From: Brevibacterium paucivorans
GTDB taxonomy: Bacteria > Actinomycetota > Actinomycetes > Actinomycetales > Brevibacteriaceae
DNA length: 64,000 bases
Assembly: GCF_016907735.1 (NCBI RefSeq)
Contig: NZ_JAFBCP010000001.1
Coordinates: 1,178,001 to 1,242,000 of the forward strand
Direction: 5' to 3'
Both the position numbers and the translations under genes were made by a program. Below are positions 19,960-28,245 of this stretch, piece after piece. The first letter of the stretch is position 1, and the number at the start of each line of letters is the position of its first letter. The notes below the pieces were generated by a model. That model searched no databases and was not told where the DNA came from. It saw nothing but the letters and a program-made list of their open reading frames with translations.

Positions 19960-22338
19960 GTGAGGAAACTGCCACAGATTCAACGAGGCACAGCCATTGC
20001 GGACCGGTACGTCGTGTCCGAAATTCTGCGTCCCTGGCTGGTGGATTTCCCCGAACGCGGATCAATCCTTTTAGCACTCGACGCCATCTTGGATGTTCCT
20101 CGCATCGTCTATGTTTCTCCTACTGAATACTCCGGGCCACTGCTCGAACGGGCCGGGCGTAGCGCGCTCCTCACTGACCCTCGTGTGCCAGCCATTGAAG
20201 ACGCGGGCACGTGGAATGACTTCGACTATGTTGTGGTCGAACGCACCGGTGGCACATCGCTTGCCCGCGTACTCGCCCATGGCCCATTAGACGCGTCCGT
20301 TGCAACCGCCGTGGTAGGTGAACTCGCCACTGTTTTGACGCACGCAGCTTCCCGAGGTCTCCACCACGGAGTCCTAGGACCTGAGTCTGTTGCAATCACC
20401 GCCGACGGTGACGTTGTCATCCGGGGAATCTCCATCGATTCGGCCGTTGCCCAGGAACCCCTCAACCTGGGCACCGAGCACATGACCGAATCCGAACTCA
20501 GCCGAACGGACGCACGCTCGCTCGTCGCTATCCTCTACGCGTGCCTCACTGGAAAATGGCCGGGTGACGAAGAACGGGCGGGACTTGCCGCCTCGGGACG
20601 CAAGAACAACAGAATCTTGCCCGTGAGCCACTTTGTGGACACGGTGCCCGAATCAATCGAAGAGTTCGCCTCCGGAGTCATGGGTGAACAGGACCCCGGG
20701 CCCCGCTCCCCCAGTGAAGTTGTGCGGTTCTTAGAGCCGTGGGACGCCAGGCTCCTCACCACGATCGACCAGTCTTCACGCACTGAAGATGAACTTTTTT
20801 CGGTTCGTGACCACGACTCACAAACCGTTGTGGCGCCCGAAACGGAAGGCGACGCAAAGTCCGACCACTCCCCCGGCGCGTCACCGGCCCAACTTGCGGT
20901 GGCGCTGGAACGCATTGGGCTCACTCGTCCCGGAATGCACGGGGCGGCCGCCGGAGTTAACTCCAGTCACCCGGAACGCTACGCCGACCGCATCCAGATG
21001 CGACGCGCAAGCACGTTCCCCATTGCTGCCGACAAGTTGCCGCAAGTCGACGAATGGTCGGAAGAACACCCGCAAGGGCCCGGTGACGTGTCAGAGACCG
21101 ACCCGCACCAGACCGCACGCATTATGGATCGCGATGCAGCGTTTGGCGACCGTGCCGATAGTGACCGGGGTGACGTCGACTGGTCAGACGGTGACTGGGA
21201 GACCAGCAGTGAGGTTGACGACGCGGGTGTTGCGTCTGTCGACGGTGCCGTAGCAGAGGCGGATGCTCTCGGGGACTCCGTTGATGCCGGTCCTGCGTCT
21301 GAGGACGCCCAAGGCGATTCCGACAGCGGAAACGACTGGTTCATGGGTGGCGTTTTCCAAACCCGTGAACAGGTCTTTGCTCGGCAACAAGCCGAATTTG
21401 AACGCGAACGCCAACTGGAACGGCAGGCACGAGAACGTGCCCAGCAGGCACAGGCGGCGACCGCCTCGGCGGCGGCCACACCGGCTAACGACAATGGGGA
21501 CAATGAGACCGAGGTGGCTCACGCCTCTGAGAACGACCGCGACGCACGGCCCGCTGGTGTTGCTTCCGCTGGCGCGGGTTCTGCCGAGGTCGCAGCAGCA
21601 AGCACTTCGAGCGCCAAAGCCCAGAAGTCAGCAGAGCAACCGGCTGGTTCGGAGCCTGCTCACACATCCCAGGCGCACCCCGACAAACGTGGGAAGCGTC
21701 GTTTTGGTGTGTTGTTTGGGGTTGTCGCAATCATCGCGGCGCTCGTCTTGGTAGGCGTAGTGATTGTGCGATCAGTGGGGTCAGGGTCTGACGAATCCGC
21801 TACCGCACCACAGGAGAACCACCAAGAGCCTCAGGAAAAGGGCCAGGGAGACGACCAAGGTGACGACACTGGCGAGCAGGAACCGCCTGCGGAAGAAGAA
21901 CCACAGGGCCCTGCACCTCAGATCAAGAAGGCCACTCCCCTAGATCCCGAAGGTGATGGCAAAGAGGGAAACTCGAAAGCGAAGAATCTGATCCCTGGTG
22001 AGCGTGGCAGTTGGGAGACCGACCGTTACAACTCCAAGGACTTTGGCCAGCTCAAAAAGGGAGTGGGAATTGCCCTTGAGCTGAAGGAACGCACCAAGGT
22101 GAAAGAAGTTGGTGTTGAATCTGAAGTCGGCGGTGGCTCCTTCGACATCCTTGTTGGAACCGACAAGGATGTCGACAAGGCTCAAAAAGTGGGGTCCGGC
22201 GAGTTCCAAAAAGGTAAAGTGACCACTGTAAAGATTGATGAACCCGCTGAAGCTACCCACGTGTTCATCTGGGTTTCCGAACTTCCCAAAGCCGGCAACG
22301 GTTACCGAGCCGTCATTCCCAACGTCTCACTGTCTTAA
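19960..22338 (+). CDS. Membrane-anchored pseudokinase
   Basis: A Ser/Thr kinase-like domain (about 15-265), a long acidic/Ala linker with a Glu/Gln/Arg-rich helix at 470-495, one membrane helix (VLFGVVAIIAALVLVGVVIV, about 586-605) and an extracellular beta-rich domain of 120 residues. The catalytic HRD loop is replaced by HHGVLGPESVAI and DFG by GISID, and no VAIK lysine is evident, so it should not transfer phosphate. It probably equals the pseudokinase part of mycobacterial MviN. The start is unusual: AGGAGG at 19955-19960 overlaps GTG 19960, whereas CTG 19969 lies in frame at 8-nt spacing. Confidence 0.8.
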   Translation: MRKLPQIQRGTAIADRYVVSEILRPWLVDFPERGSILLALDAILDVPRIVYVSPTEYSGPLLERAGRSALLTDPRVPAIEDAGTWNDFDYVVVERTGGTSLARVLAHGPLDASVATAVVGELATVLTHAASRGLHHGVLGPESVAITADGDVVIRGISIDSAVAQEPLNLGTEHMTESELSRTDARSLVAILYACLTGKWPGDEERAGLAASGRKNNRILPVSHFVDTVPESIEEFASGVMGEQDPGPRSPSEVVRFLEPWDARLLTTIDQSSRTEDELFSVRDHDSQTVVAPETEGDAKSDHSPGASPAQLAVALERIGLTRPGMHGAAAGVNSSHPERYADRIQMRRASTFPIAADKLPQVDEWSEEHPQGPGDVSETDPHQTARIMDRDAAFGDRADSDRGDVDWSDGDWETSSEVDDAGVASVDGAVAEADALGDSVDAGPASEDAQGDSDSGNDWFMGGVFQTREQVFARQQAEFERERQLERQARERAQQAQAATASAAATPANDNGDNETEVAHASENDRDARPAGVASAGAGSAEVAAASTSSAKAQKSAEQPAGSEPAHTSQAHPDKRGKRRFGVLFGVVAIIAALVLVGVVIVRSVGSGSDESATAPQENHQEPQEKGQGDDQGDDTGEQEPPAEEEPQGPAPQIKKATPLDPEGDGKEGNSKAKNLIPGERGSWETDRYNSKDFGQLKKGVGIALELKERTKVKEVGVESEVGGGSFDILVGTDKDVDKAQKVGSGEFQKGKVTTVKIDEPAEATHVFIWVSELPKAGNGYRAVIPNVSLS

Positions 22339-22408
22339 GTTGTTGGGTAGCTGGTATACGGAATAACTCGGTAACGCACAGTGTTGCCTTGAGCGACAAA
22401 GGAGATCA

Positions 22409-23347
22409 ATGACTCAGACACAACTCGTCATCGTAGGTTCAGGGCCAGCCGGCTACACCGCTGCCGTCTATGCTGCCCGTGCCGGCCTATCCCCCGTCGT
22501 TATCGCTGGATCAGTGACAGCCGGTGGTGAACTCATGAACACCACTGATGTCGAAAACTTCCCCGGGTTCCCAGAAGGTATCCAGGGGCCGGACCTCATG
22601 GAGAACATGCGCCAGCAAGCTGAGCGCTTTGGTGCACAGGTCGTGTATGACGACGTAGCTTCGATTGACTTCGCACCAGGAGCACACAAGCTGACCACCG
22701 CACTTGGAAGCGAATACACAGCGCAAGCAGTCATTCTGGCTACGGGTTCGGCCTACCGTCACTTGAACGTACCCGGTGAAGACCAGCTATCCGGACACGG
22801 TGTTAGCTGGTGCGCCACCTGTGACGGTTTCTTCTTTAAGGACCAGCACATCGCGGTTGTAGGTGGAGGCGACTCCGCACTTGAAGAAGCGACCTTTCTG
22901 ACCCGTTTCGCTTCAAAGGTGACACTCATCCACCGCAGGCAGGAATTCCGCGCTTCAGTGGCTATGCAAAAGCGCGCTCAAGAAGACCCCAAGTTGGAGT
23001 TCCTCCTGGATTCCGAGGTGGCAACTATCAACGGTGACACCTCCGTGACCGGACTGACCATTCGCAATACAGTCACCGGGGAAGAATCTGAACTGCCCGT
23101 CACGGGTCTGTTTGTAGCAATCGGCTCAGACCCACGCACTGATCTGTTCAAAGATACTCTTGACCTGCGCGAAGACGGCTACCTGGCCGTTGATGGACGT
23201 ACTTCCAAGACGTCCGTCGAAGGTGTTTTCGCAGCAGGTGACGTCATTGACCCCGTCTACCGTCAAGCAGTCACAGCAGCAGGATCTGGCTGTGTGGCAG
23301 CCCTTGATGCTGAACACTACCTAGCCCAACTCACCGACCAGTCATAA
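22409..23347 (+). CDS. trxB: Thioredoxin-disulfide reductase
   Basis: FAD enzyme passing electrons from NADPH to thioredoxin. It is 312 residues long, with the FAD motif GSGPAG at 10-15, redox pair Cys135/Cys138 in WCATCDG, NADPH motif [10 protein letters not shown] at 151-160 and the C-terminal FAD motif [16 protein letters not shown] stands 5 nt before ATG. It is 14 bp upstream of trxA and forms an operon with it. Confidence 0.98.
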   Translation: MTQTQLVIVGSGPAGYTAAVYAARAGLSPVVIAGSVTAGGELMNTTDVENFPGFPEGIQGPDLMENMRQQAERFGAQVVYDDVASIDFAPGAHKLTTALGSEYTAQAVILATGSAYRHLNVPGEDQLSGHGVSWCATCDGFFFKDQHIAVVGGGDSALEEATFLTRFASKVTLIHRRQEFRASVAMQKRAQEDPKLEFLLDSEVATINGDTSVTGLTIRNTVTGEESELPVTGLFVAIGSDPRTDLFKDTLDLREDGYLAVDGRTSKTSVEGVFAAGDVIDPVYRQAVTAAGSGCVAALDAEHYLAQLTDQS

Positions 23348-23361
23348 GCAAAGGAGAAAAC

Positions 23362-23682
23362 ATGGCACAGGAAGTTACTGACGCAACATTCAAGGAAGAA
23401 GTCCTTTCGAGCGACCTTCCTGTTCTTGTGGACTTTTGGGCTCCATGGTGCGGTCCATGCCGCATGGTGAGCCCAATCGTTGACGAAATCGCCCAGGAAC
23501 AAGCCGACAAACTCAAAGTCGTGAAGTTGAACACCGACGAGAACCTGGAAACCGCCTCGGCGTACGGCATCACCTCCATTCCAGCGTTGTACGTTTTCAA
23601 GGGTGGCGAGGTCGCCAAGACCATCGTTGGAGCACGTCCAAAGCCGGCATTGGAGCAGGAACTGGCCGAATTCATCGGCTAG
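23362..23682 (+). CDS. trxA: Thioredoxin
   Basis: A 106-residue disulfide reductant with the active site WCGPC (Cys30 and Cys33), the buried Asp in LVDFWAPW and the cis-proline motif [11 protein letters not shown]. It has a strong ribosome binding site AAAGGAG. It is co-transcribed with trxB and followed by a hairpin terminator. Confidence 0.98.
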   Translation: MAQEVTDATFKEEVLSSDLPVLVDFWAPWCGPCRMVSPIVDEIAQEQADKLKVVKLNTDENLETASAYGITSIPALYVFKGGEVAKTIVGARPKPALEQELAEFIG

Positions 23683-23700
23683 TTCGTTGAGAACTCTTTC

Positions 23701-23732
23701 AGGGTGCCTGTTATAAACTCAACAGGCACCCT
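23701..23732 (+). terminator. Terminator after trxA
   Basis: Perfect 12-bp arms AGGGTGCCTGTT and AACAGGCACCCT with an 8-nt loop, followed by TCTTC, 18 bp past the trxA stop. Confidence 0.85.
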
Positions 23733-23755
23733 TCTTCACGATAAGGAGCACGACA

Positions 23756-24886
23756 GTTTTCACCATCCGTCCGGGCGATTCGAGCCCGTTAGTCGCAACA
23801 GTCAAAGCCCAGCTTCAGCGGTTGGGTTATGAGTGCGACCCCTCGTCGGAATTATTCGATCACCAGTTCGAATCTGTCATTTGTAGCTTCCAGCAATCAC
23901 GTGGAATCGTTGTCGACGGCGTTATTGGACCCGAGACGCACAAAGAGCTTGATATTGCGCGCTACAAGCTGGGTGACCGTGTCCTTCGATATGACCCAGT
24001 GCGCCCATTGCAGGGTGACGATGTCACTGAGCTTCAACACCGGCTTTCGCGTTTGGGTGTCTATACCGAATCAGTCAGTTTTGAGTTTGGTCCTGCTACG
24101 TATAACGCAGTGCGGGAAATCCAGAAGGAACTGGGCCTCTCCCCCGATGGCGTCGTTGGACCGTCCACGTTGTCGGCCCTTTCGGCTGTGTATCGCCAGT
24201 CGTCGCATGGCAATCTGTGGGCACTCCAAGAACGCGCACGTGTGACTGCTTCGGGCGAGTCATTGAGCGGGCGCACTATTGTGATTGAGGCCGGCACAAC
24301 TGCACGCGATTTTGTAAATACTACTGCCACCTCAGAAGCTCTCGAACAGGAGAGAATCTGGAGTGGCGACATCGCTTCACGTGTAGAGGGCAGATTGGGT
24401 GCTCTTGGAGCGTCGATCGTACACATCCCAAGTGACAAGCCGCATCTGGCGGATGATCTCGACGCCGCTGCGGTCGTCACCGTGAATCAGGACCACGCCC
24501 TCTCCCCTGCCCCAAACGGCATTGCTACCTTCTACTTTGGCCAGCACAAGGATTCCAATATGGTCTCCCCTATTGGCCGTTCTCTGGGTGGTCTCGTTCA
24601 CCGCGAAGTCGTAGCTCGCACATCGCTTCTGGACTGTGGCGTTCATGCTCGCACATGGAAGAGCTTGCGAAACGTCGATGCTCCTAAGGTCCAGGTGTTT
24701 GCTGGATACATGTCTAATGCACACGACTGCGAACTGCTTTCTCAAACTTCAGTGCGCGACTCGATCGCTGAAGGCGTTTCAGTCGCCGTTCAGCGGTTAT
24801 TCCTCCACAAAGATAATGACCACGACACAGGTACGCTCAACGTTCAAACGATTCGTGAGATGCGTAACTTGTTCGCTAAGCGATAG
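23756..24886 (+). CDS. cwlM: CwlM-like degenerate N-acetylmuramoyl-L-alanine amidase
   Basis: Two peptidoglycan-binding domains are followed by an Amidase_3-type domain. No signal peptide is seen, so it should be cytoplasmic, like mycobacterial CwlM, encoded at the same trxA-parB position and known to regulate MurA and MurJ. The zinc ligands look lost: the usual GHGG is AGTT, the second His motif reads TVNQDHA and the late Glu is Ala in VFAGYMSN. The start is unclear. The first binding repeat (FTIRPGDSSPLVATVKAQLQ) begins upstream of TTG 23822, and the only well-spaced in-frame codon after AAGGAG (23743-23748) is GTT at 23756; no ATG, GTG or TTG lies in between. Confidence 0.75.
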   Translation, partial: VFTIRPGDSSPLVATVKAQLQRLGYECDPSSELFDHQFESVICSFQQSRGIVVDGVIGPETHKELDIARYKLGDRVLRYDPVRPLQGDDVTELQHRLSRLGVYTESVSFEFGPATYNAVREIQKELGLSPDGVVGPSTLSALSAVYRQSSHGNLWALQERARVTASGESLSGRTIVIEAGTTARDFVNTTATSEALEQERIWSGDIASRVEGRLGALGASIVHIPSDKPHLADDLDAAAVVTVNQDHALSPAPNGIATFYFGQHKDSNMVSPIGRSLGGLVHREVVARTSLLDCGVHARTWKSLRNVDAPKVQVFAGYMSNAHDCELLSQTSVRDSIAEGVSVAVQRLFLHKDNDHDTGTLNVQTIREMRNLFAKR

Positions 24887-24896
24887 TACACAATAG

Positions 24897-24929
24897 AGAA
24901 ACCGCCGGTCGCTATGACCGGCGGTTTCT
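24897..24929. terminator. Bidirectional terminator between cwlM and parB
   Basis: Perfect 14-bp arms AGAAACCGCCGGTC and GACCGGCGGTTTCT with a 5-nt loop, A-rich before and T-rich after, so it can work in both directions between the convergent genes. Confidence 0.92.
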
Positions 24930-24941
24930 TGTTGCCTGCGT

Positions 24942-26051
24942 TTACTTACTAAGTCCTAAGACCTTCAAAATTCGCTCTAGATCCTCTTGATTAGCGAAGT
25001 CGACGGTGATCTTGCCCTTCCGCTTCCCCATCACAATGTTCACTTTCGTGTCGAGTTTGTCCCCGACACTCTGTGCGAGTGTAGCCAGTTCTGGGTCCTG
25101 CTTCCGTGTTTCACGTGAAACATTCTTCTGTTCTCCACGATTCAGCAGAATAACTGCTTCTTCAGTTGCGCGAACAGAAAGTCCCTCTGCGACGATCCGT
25201 TGTGCAAGTTCTTCCATGTGTGACGGGTCGTCCAGCCCAAGCAACGCGCGCGCGTGCCCTTGAGACAAAACGCCTGCTGCTACTCGACGCTGCACCAATC
25301 CCGGCAGACGAAGAAGGCGGAGTGTGTTAGCAATTTGCGGACGCGACCGCCCGATCCTTTCCGACAGCTCTTCCTGTGTGCATTTAAAGTCGTCTAGCAG
25401 TTGCTGGTATGCCGCGGCTTCTTCAAGCGGATTGAGGTCTGATCGGTGCAGGTTCTCAAGCAGAGCGTCGCGCAACAGGTCGTCATCACTGACTTCCCGG
25501 ACAATAGCTGGAATTTCAGTCAGCCCAGCTAACTTGGAGGCGCGAAGCCTTCGCTCACCCATGATCAGCTCATACGCTGGCTTCTTTGTATCAACAACTC
25601 GAACCACTACGGGCTGCAGAACTCCCACCTCTTGGATCGAGGTGACAAGCTCGTCGAGGTCATCTTCGTCGAATACTGTACGTGGCTGACGTGGGTTTGG
25701 CGCTATGGTCTCCAGTTTCAGCATTCCGAACACAGTGCCGGGAACTTCCACTAACTCTGTTTCACGTGAAACATCGCGGCTATTCGACGATTTCGATGGT
25801 GATCTCGTCGAAGACTTGGACTTTGACGCAGTCTTGGTTTCCGGTTTTTGGACCTTCTCGTCGGACTTGCGGGGGAGTGGCTTCTTTGAAGCGCGAGACT
25901 GTCTCATCGACTCCGCGGGGTCCTTGGATGTTTCACGTGAAACATTCTTTTTGGATTGAGGAAAAAACACATCGACAGGGCGGTCCTCGTTGATCACATC
26001 AGGAATGAGCGAACCGATCCCGCGCCCTAGTCCTCGTTTACGCTCAGCCAT
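24942..26051 (-). CDS. parB: Chromosome partitioning protein ParB
   Basis: CTP-dependent clamp that loads at parS and spreads along DNA for origin segregation. A basic/Ser-rich N-terminal region of about 105 residues begins AERKRGLGRGIGSLI. Next come the CTP-binding box (IMGERRLRASKLAG), a GENLHRSDLN-type motif (LLENLHRSDLNPLEEA), the HTH (SERIGRSRPQIANTLRLLRLP) and a C-terminal dimerisation domain. It overlaps parA by 8 bp. Three parS sites lie inside its own coding sequence. The N-terminal linker is longer than in many ParB proteins. Confidence 0.97.
   Translation of the reverse strand: MAERKRGLGRGIGSLIPDVINEDRPVDVFFPQSKKNVSRETSKDPAESMRQSRASKKPLPRKSDEKVQKPETKTASKSKSSTRSPSKSSNSRDVSRETELVEVPGTVFGMLKLETIAPNPRQPRTVFDEDDLDELVTSIQEVGVLQPVVVRVVDTKKPAYELIMGERRLRASKLAGLTEIPAIVREVSDDDLLRDALLENLHRSDLNPLEEAAAYQQLLDDFKCTQEELSERIGRSRPQIANTLRLLRLPGLVQRRVAAGVLSQGHARALLGLDDPSHMEELAQRIVAEGLSVRATEEAVILLNRGEQKNVSRETRKQDPELATLAQSVGDKLDTKVNIVMGKRKGKITVDFANQEDLERILKVLGLSK
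25110..25123. promoter_or_regulatory. parS site 1
   Basis: Perfect 14-bp palindrome GTTTCACGTGAAAC, the universal ParB-binding site, inside the parB coding sequence. Confidence 0.97.
25759..25772. promoter_or_regulatory. parS site 2
   Basis: Perfect GTTTCACGTGAAAC within the N-terminal linker-coding part of parB. Confidence 0.97.
25930..25943. promoter_or_regulatory. parS site 3
   Basis: Perfect GTTTCACGTGAAAC near the 5' end of parB, followed by ATTCT as at site 1. Confidence 0.97.
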
Positions 26052-26940
26052 TCTGTGCTCCTCGTTCAGCTATTTCCTCAGCTACCTCTCGATATGAGAG
26101 CGCTCCGGAAGAGTTTGGGTCATAAGTTATGACGGTCTTCCCATAGGAAGGCGCCTCTGAAATACGTACGTTGCGGGGGATAGGGGTGTTCAGCGTCTGC
26201 TGAGGGAAGTGCGCGCGAACGTCTTCCGCTACTTGCGAACTCAAGTTTGTGCGTCCGTCATACATCGTCAAAAGGATCGTGCTCACCGACAGCTGTGGAT
26301 TCAGATGCTTCTGAATAAGCTGGATGTTCTTAAGCAGCTGGCTAAGGCCCTCCAGAGCGTAGTATTCACACTGAATCGGAATCAGCACTTCTTCCGCAGC
26401 GACAAATGCGTTAACGGTGAGCAACCCCAGGCTTGGGGGACAGTCAATGAACACATAGTCCACTGGGTTTCCGTCTGCTTTTCGCAGTTCCAAGTAGTCT
26501 TCAAGGGCCCGCTTCAGGCGGAATTCACGCGCGTGGACCGATACCAGCTCAATCTCTGCTCCTGCAAGATCAATCGTTGCTGGCACACCGCTCAAGCCTT
26601 CAATGTCCGGGCACTCACTGACAACCTCGGCCATGTTCATGCCATCAAGAAGCACCTCATATACCGAATTCACGTCCGTTGAGTGCTCGATCCCGAGGGC
26701 TGTGCTCGCATTGCCTTGTGGATCAATGTCGATGACCAAAACCTGCAACCCGTGCTTAGCTAATGCAGCCGCAATATTTACAGTTGTCGTCGTTTTTCCG
26801 ACTCCACCTTTTTGGTTTGCGATGGTGAAGATGCGTGTACTCTGCGGTTTGGGGAAGCGCTTCGCCGCTAGACGCTCAGCTCGCTTGTTGTTGCGAGCGA
26901 TCTCGGCGCCTAGGGGAGTCGAATCATCCAAAATGGGCAT
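26044..26940 (-). CDS. parA: Chromosome partitioning ATPase ParA
   Basis: Walker-type ATPase that binds DNA non-specifically and moves ParB-bound origins. The deviant Walker A reads KGGVGKTTTTVN, Walker A' is VIDIDPQGNAST and Walker B is YVFIDCPPSLG. I place the start at ATG 26940 (MPILDDSTPLG...), which has GGAG 5 nt upstream; the frame continues to 27009 but runs toward a parS site. It is 298 residues long, transcribed with parB. Confidence 0.96.
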   Translation of the reverse strand: MPILDDSTPLGAEIARNNKRAERLAAKRFPKPQSTRIFTIANQKGGVGKTTTTVNIAAALAKHGLQVLVIDIDPQGNASTALGIEHSTDVNSVYEVLLDGMNMAEVVSECPDIEGLSGVPATIDLAGAEIELVSVHAREFRLKRALEDYLELRKADGNPVDYVFIDCPPSLGLLTVNAFVAAEEVLIPIQCEYYALEGLSQLLKNIQLIQKHLNPQLSVSTILLTMYDGRTNLSSQVAEDVRAHFPQQTLNTPIPRNVRISEAPSYGKTVITYDPNSSGALSYREVAEEIAERGAQNG

Positions 26941-27018
26941 TTTGACTCCGTTCGTATCGTAACTACTCCATTCTAAGCCACGTGCAGAGCCATGTTTATG
27001 ACAGTTCAATCAGGAAAT

Positions 27019-27032
27019 GTTTCACGTGAAAC
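27019..27032. promoter_or_regulatory. parS site 4
   Basis: Perfect GTTTCACGTGAAAC in the 163-bp rsmG-parA intergenic region, 80 bp upstream of the parA start. ParB bound here could also repress parAB. Confidence 0.97.
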
Positions 27033-27103
27033 ACTGAAAAATGGAGCGTCAAAGCCTCACCGCAAAGCGAGCCACGCAGTACTCGTTTAGAACATATATT
27101 CTA

Positions 27104-27736
27104 TTATCGACGAGTTGTTTCCACTACTCGTGTAGGGATCTCGAGGAACTCTGCACCCATCTGCTTAATCACCGGGGGAGTCATCTTGTGTCGCTTAAGA
27201 ACCTTCTTGGCTTTATCGATCTCTTCTTGTGCCTTCTGTCCCTTGAGCGCCAGCAACCTGCCGTTAGGGCCAAGTACTGGCGCGGCCCATTCAACGAGTA
27301 CGTTCAAGGCTTTGACAGCGCGTGCAGTCACAACTGTGAAGACTTCTTCGTCAACTAGCTCTTCAACGCGACCTCGGACAATACGAACGTTGTCGAGGCC
27401 CAAGTCGTCGACAACCATCCGTAGCCAATCCACGCGCCTTTCCATAGCCTCAATGAGCACGAATGAGGCTTGCGGCTGTGCAAGGGCCAATACAAGGCCA
27501 GGTAGACCAGCACCCGAACCAATATCACCCACAACGTCATCATCGTGGATAAGGGGAACAACAACTGCGCAGTTCAGAATGTGACGGGTCCACAACCTAT
27601 CGAGCTCTCGCGGGCCAATAAGGCCCCATTCCACACCAGTGGTCGCCAAGTGTTGGGCATAGGTGCGGGCAAGGGGGAGACGTTCTCCAAAGATCTGTTC
27701 CGCGCACGCGGGTACTGGTTCTACCTGAGACATCAT
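27104..27736 (-). CDS. rsmG: 16S rRNA (guanine527-N7) methyltransferase RsmG
   Basis: SAM-dependent methyltransferase for G527 of 16S rRNA; loss gives low-level streptomycin resistance in many species. The 210 residues include VGDIGSGAGLPGLVLA (SAM loop), the following acidic VLIEAMERRVDWLR, and VVTARAVKALNVLVEW. The ATG overlaps the jag stop by one base (TAATG), so translation is coupled. Confidence 0.95.
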   Translation of the reverse strand: MMSQVEPVPACAEQIFGERLPLARTYAQHLATTGVEWGLIGPRELDRLWTRHILNCAVVVPLIHDDDVVGDIGSGAGLPGLVLALAQPQASFVLIEAMERRVDWLRMVVDDLGLDNVRIVRGRVEELVDEEVFTVVTARAVKALNVLVEWAAPVLGPNGRLLALKGQKAQEEIDKAKKVLKRHKMTPPVIKQMGAEFLEIPTRVVETTRR

Positions 27737-28239
27737 TATTCAGCGGAGATAACCACGTGCCTGCGGTCGCCTTCGCCTTCCGATTCGGAAACCAAACCGG
27801 CTTTGGAAACCTGATCGTGAATGACCTTACGTTCGAACGAGTTCATGGGCTTAAGCGAAATTGGTTCGCCTGATGCCTTCACCTTTTCGATGTATTCGCG
27901 CGCCATTTCCTTCAACGCGTCACGGCGACGGTTGCGGAAACCGTCGATATCCAGCATCATCCAAGAGCGCTGACCGGTGGCAGACTGAACGGCCAACCGA
28001 GTCAACTCCTGAAGGGCTGCGAGTGTACGACCCTCCTTGCCTACCAAAGTGGAAAGGTTCGAGTCCTTCTCATCGCAGATAATGGCGACCTGTGGGCGAC
28101 CCTCTTTGACGTCGATGTCAATGTCTCCGTCAAGGTCAGCGATGTCGAGCAGTTCTTCGAGGTAATCAGCGGCAATGTCGCCTTCTTCTTCAAGAAGTTC
28201 GGCGCGTGTGGGCTTCTTTTCAACGATTTCGTCAGTCAT
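27736..28239 (-). CDS. jag: R3H/KH RNA-binding protein Jag (KhpB)
   Basis: A 167-residue single-stranded nucleic acid binding protein. An acidic N-terminal region precedes a KH domain (STLVGKEGRTLAALQELTRLAV) and an R3H domain (RRDALKEMAREYIEKV, MNSFERKVIHDQV). It is the usual partner between yidC and rsmG in Gram-positive bacteria. It lies 6 bp after yidC. Confidence 0.93.
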   Translation of the reverse strand: MTDEIVEKKPTRAELLEEEGDIAADYLEELLDIADLDGDIDIDVKEGRPQVAIICDEKDSNLSTLVGKEGRTLAALQELTRLAVQSATGQRSWMMLDIDGFRNRRRDALKEMAREYIEKVKASGEPISLKPMNSFERKVIHDQVSKAGLVSESEGEGDRRHVVISAE

Positions 28240-28245
28240 GCTTCT

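Noticed and set aside
25073-25084. GAGTGTAGCCAG inside parB as a fifth palindrome copy
   Set aside because: Only one arm is present, in coding sequence, with no inverted partner nearby.
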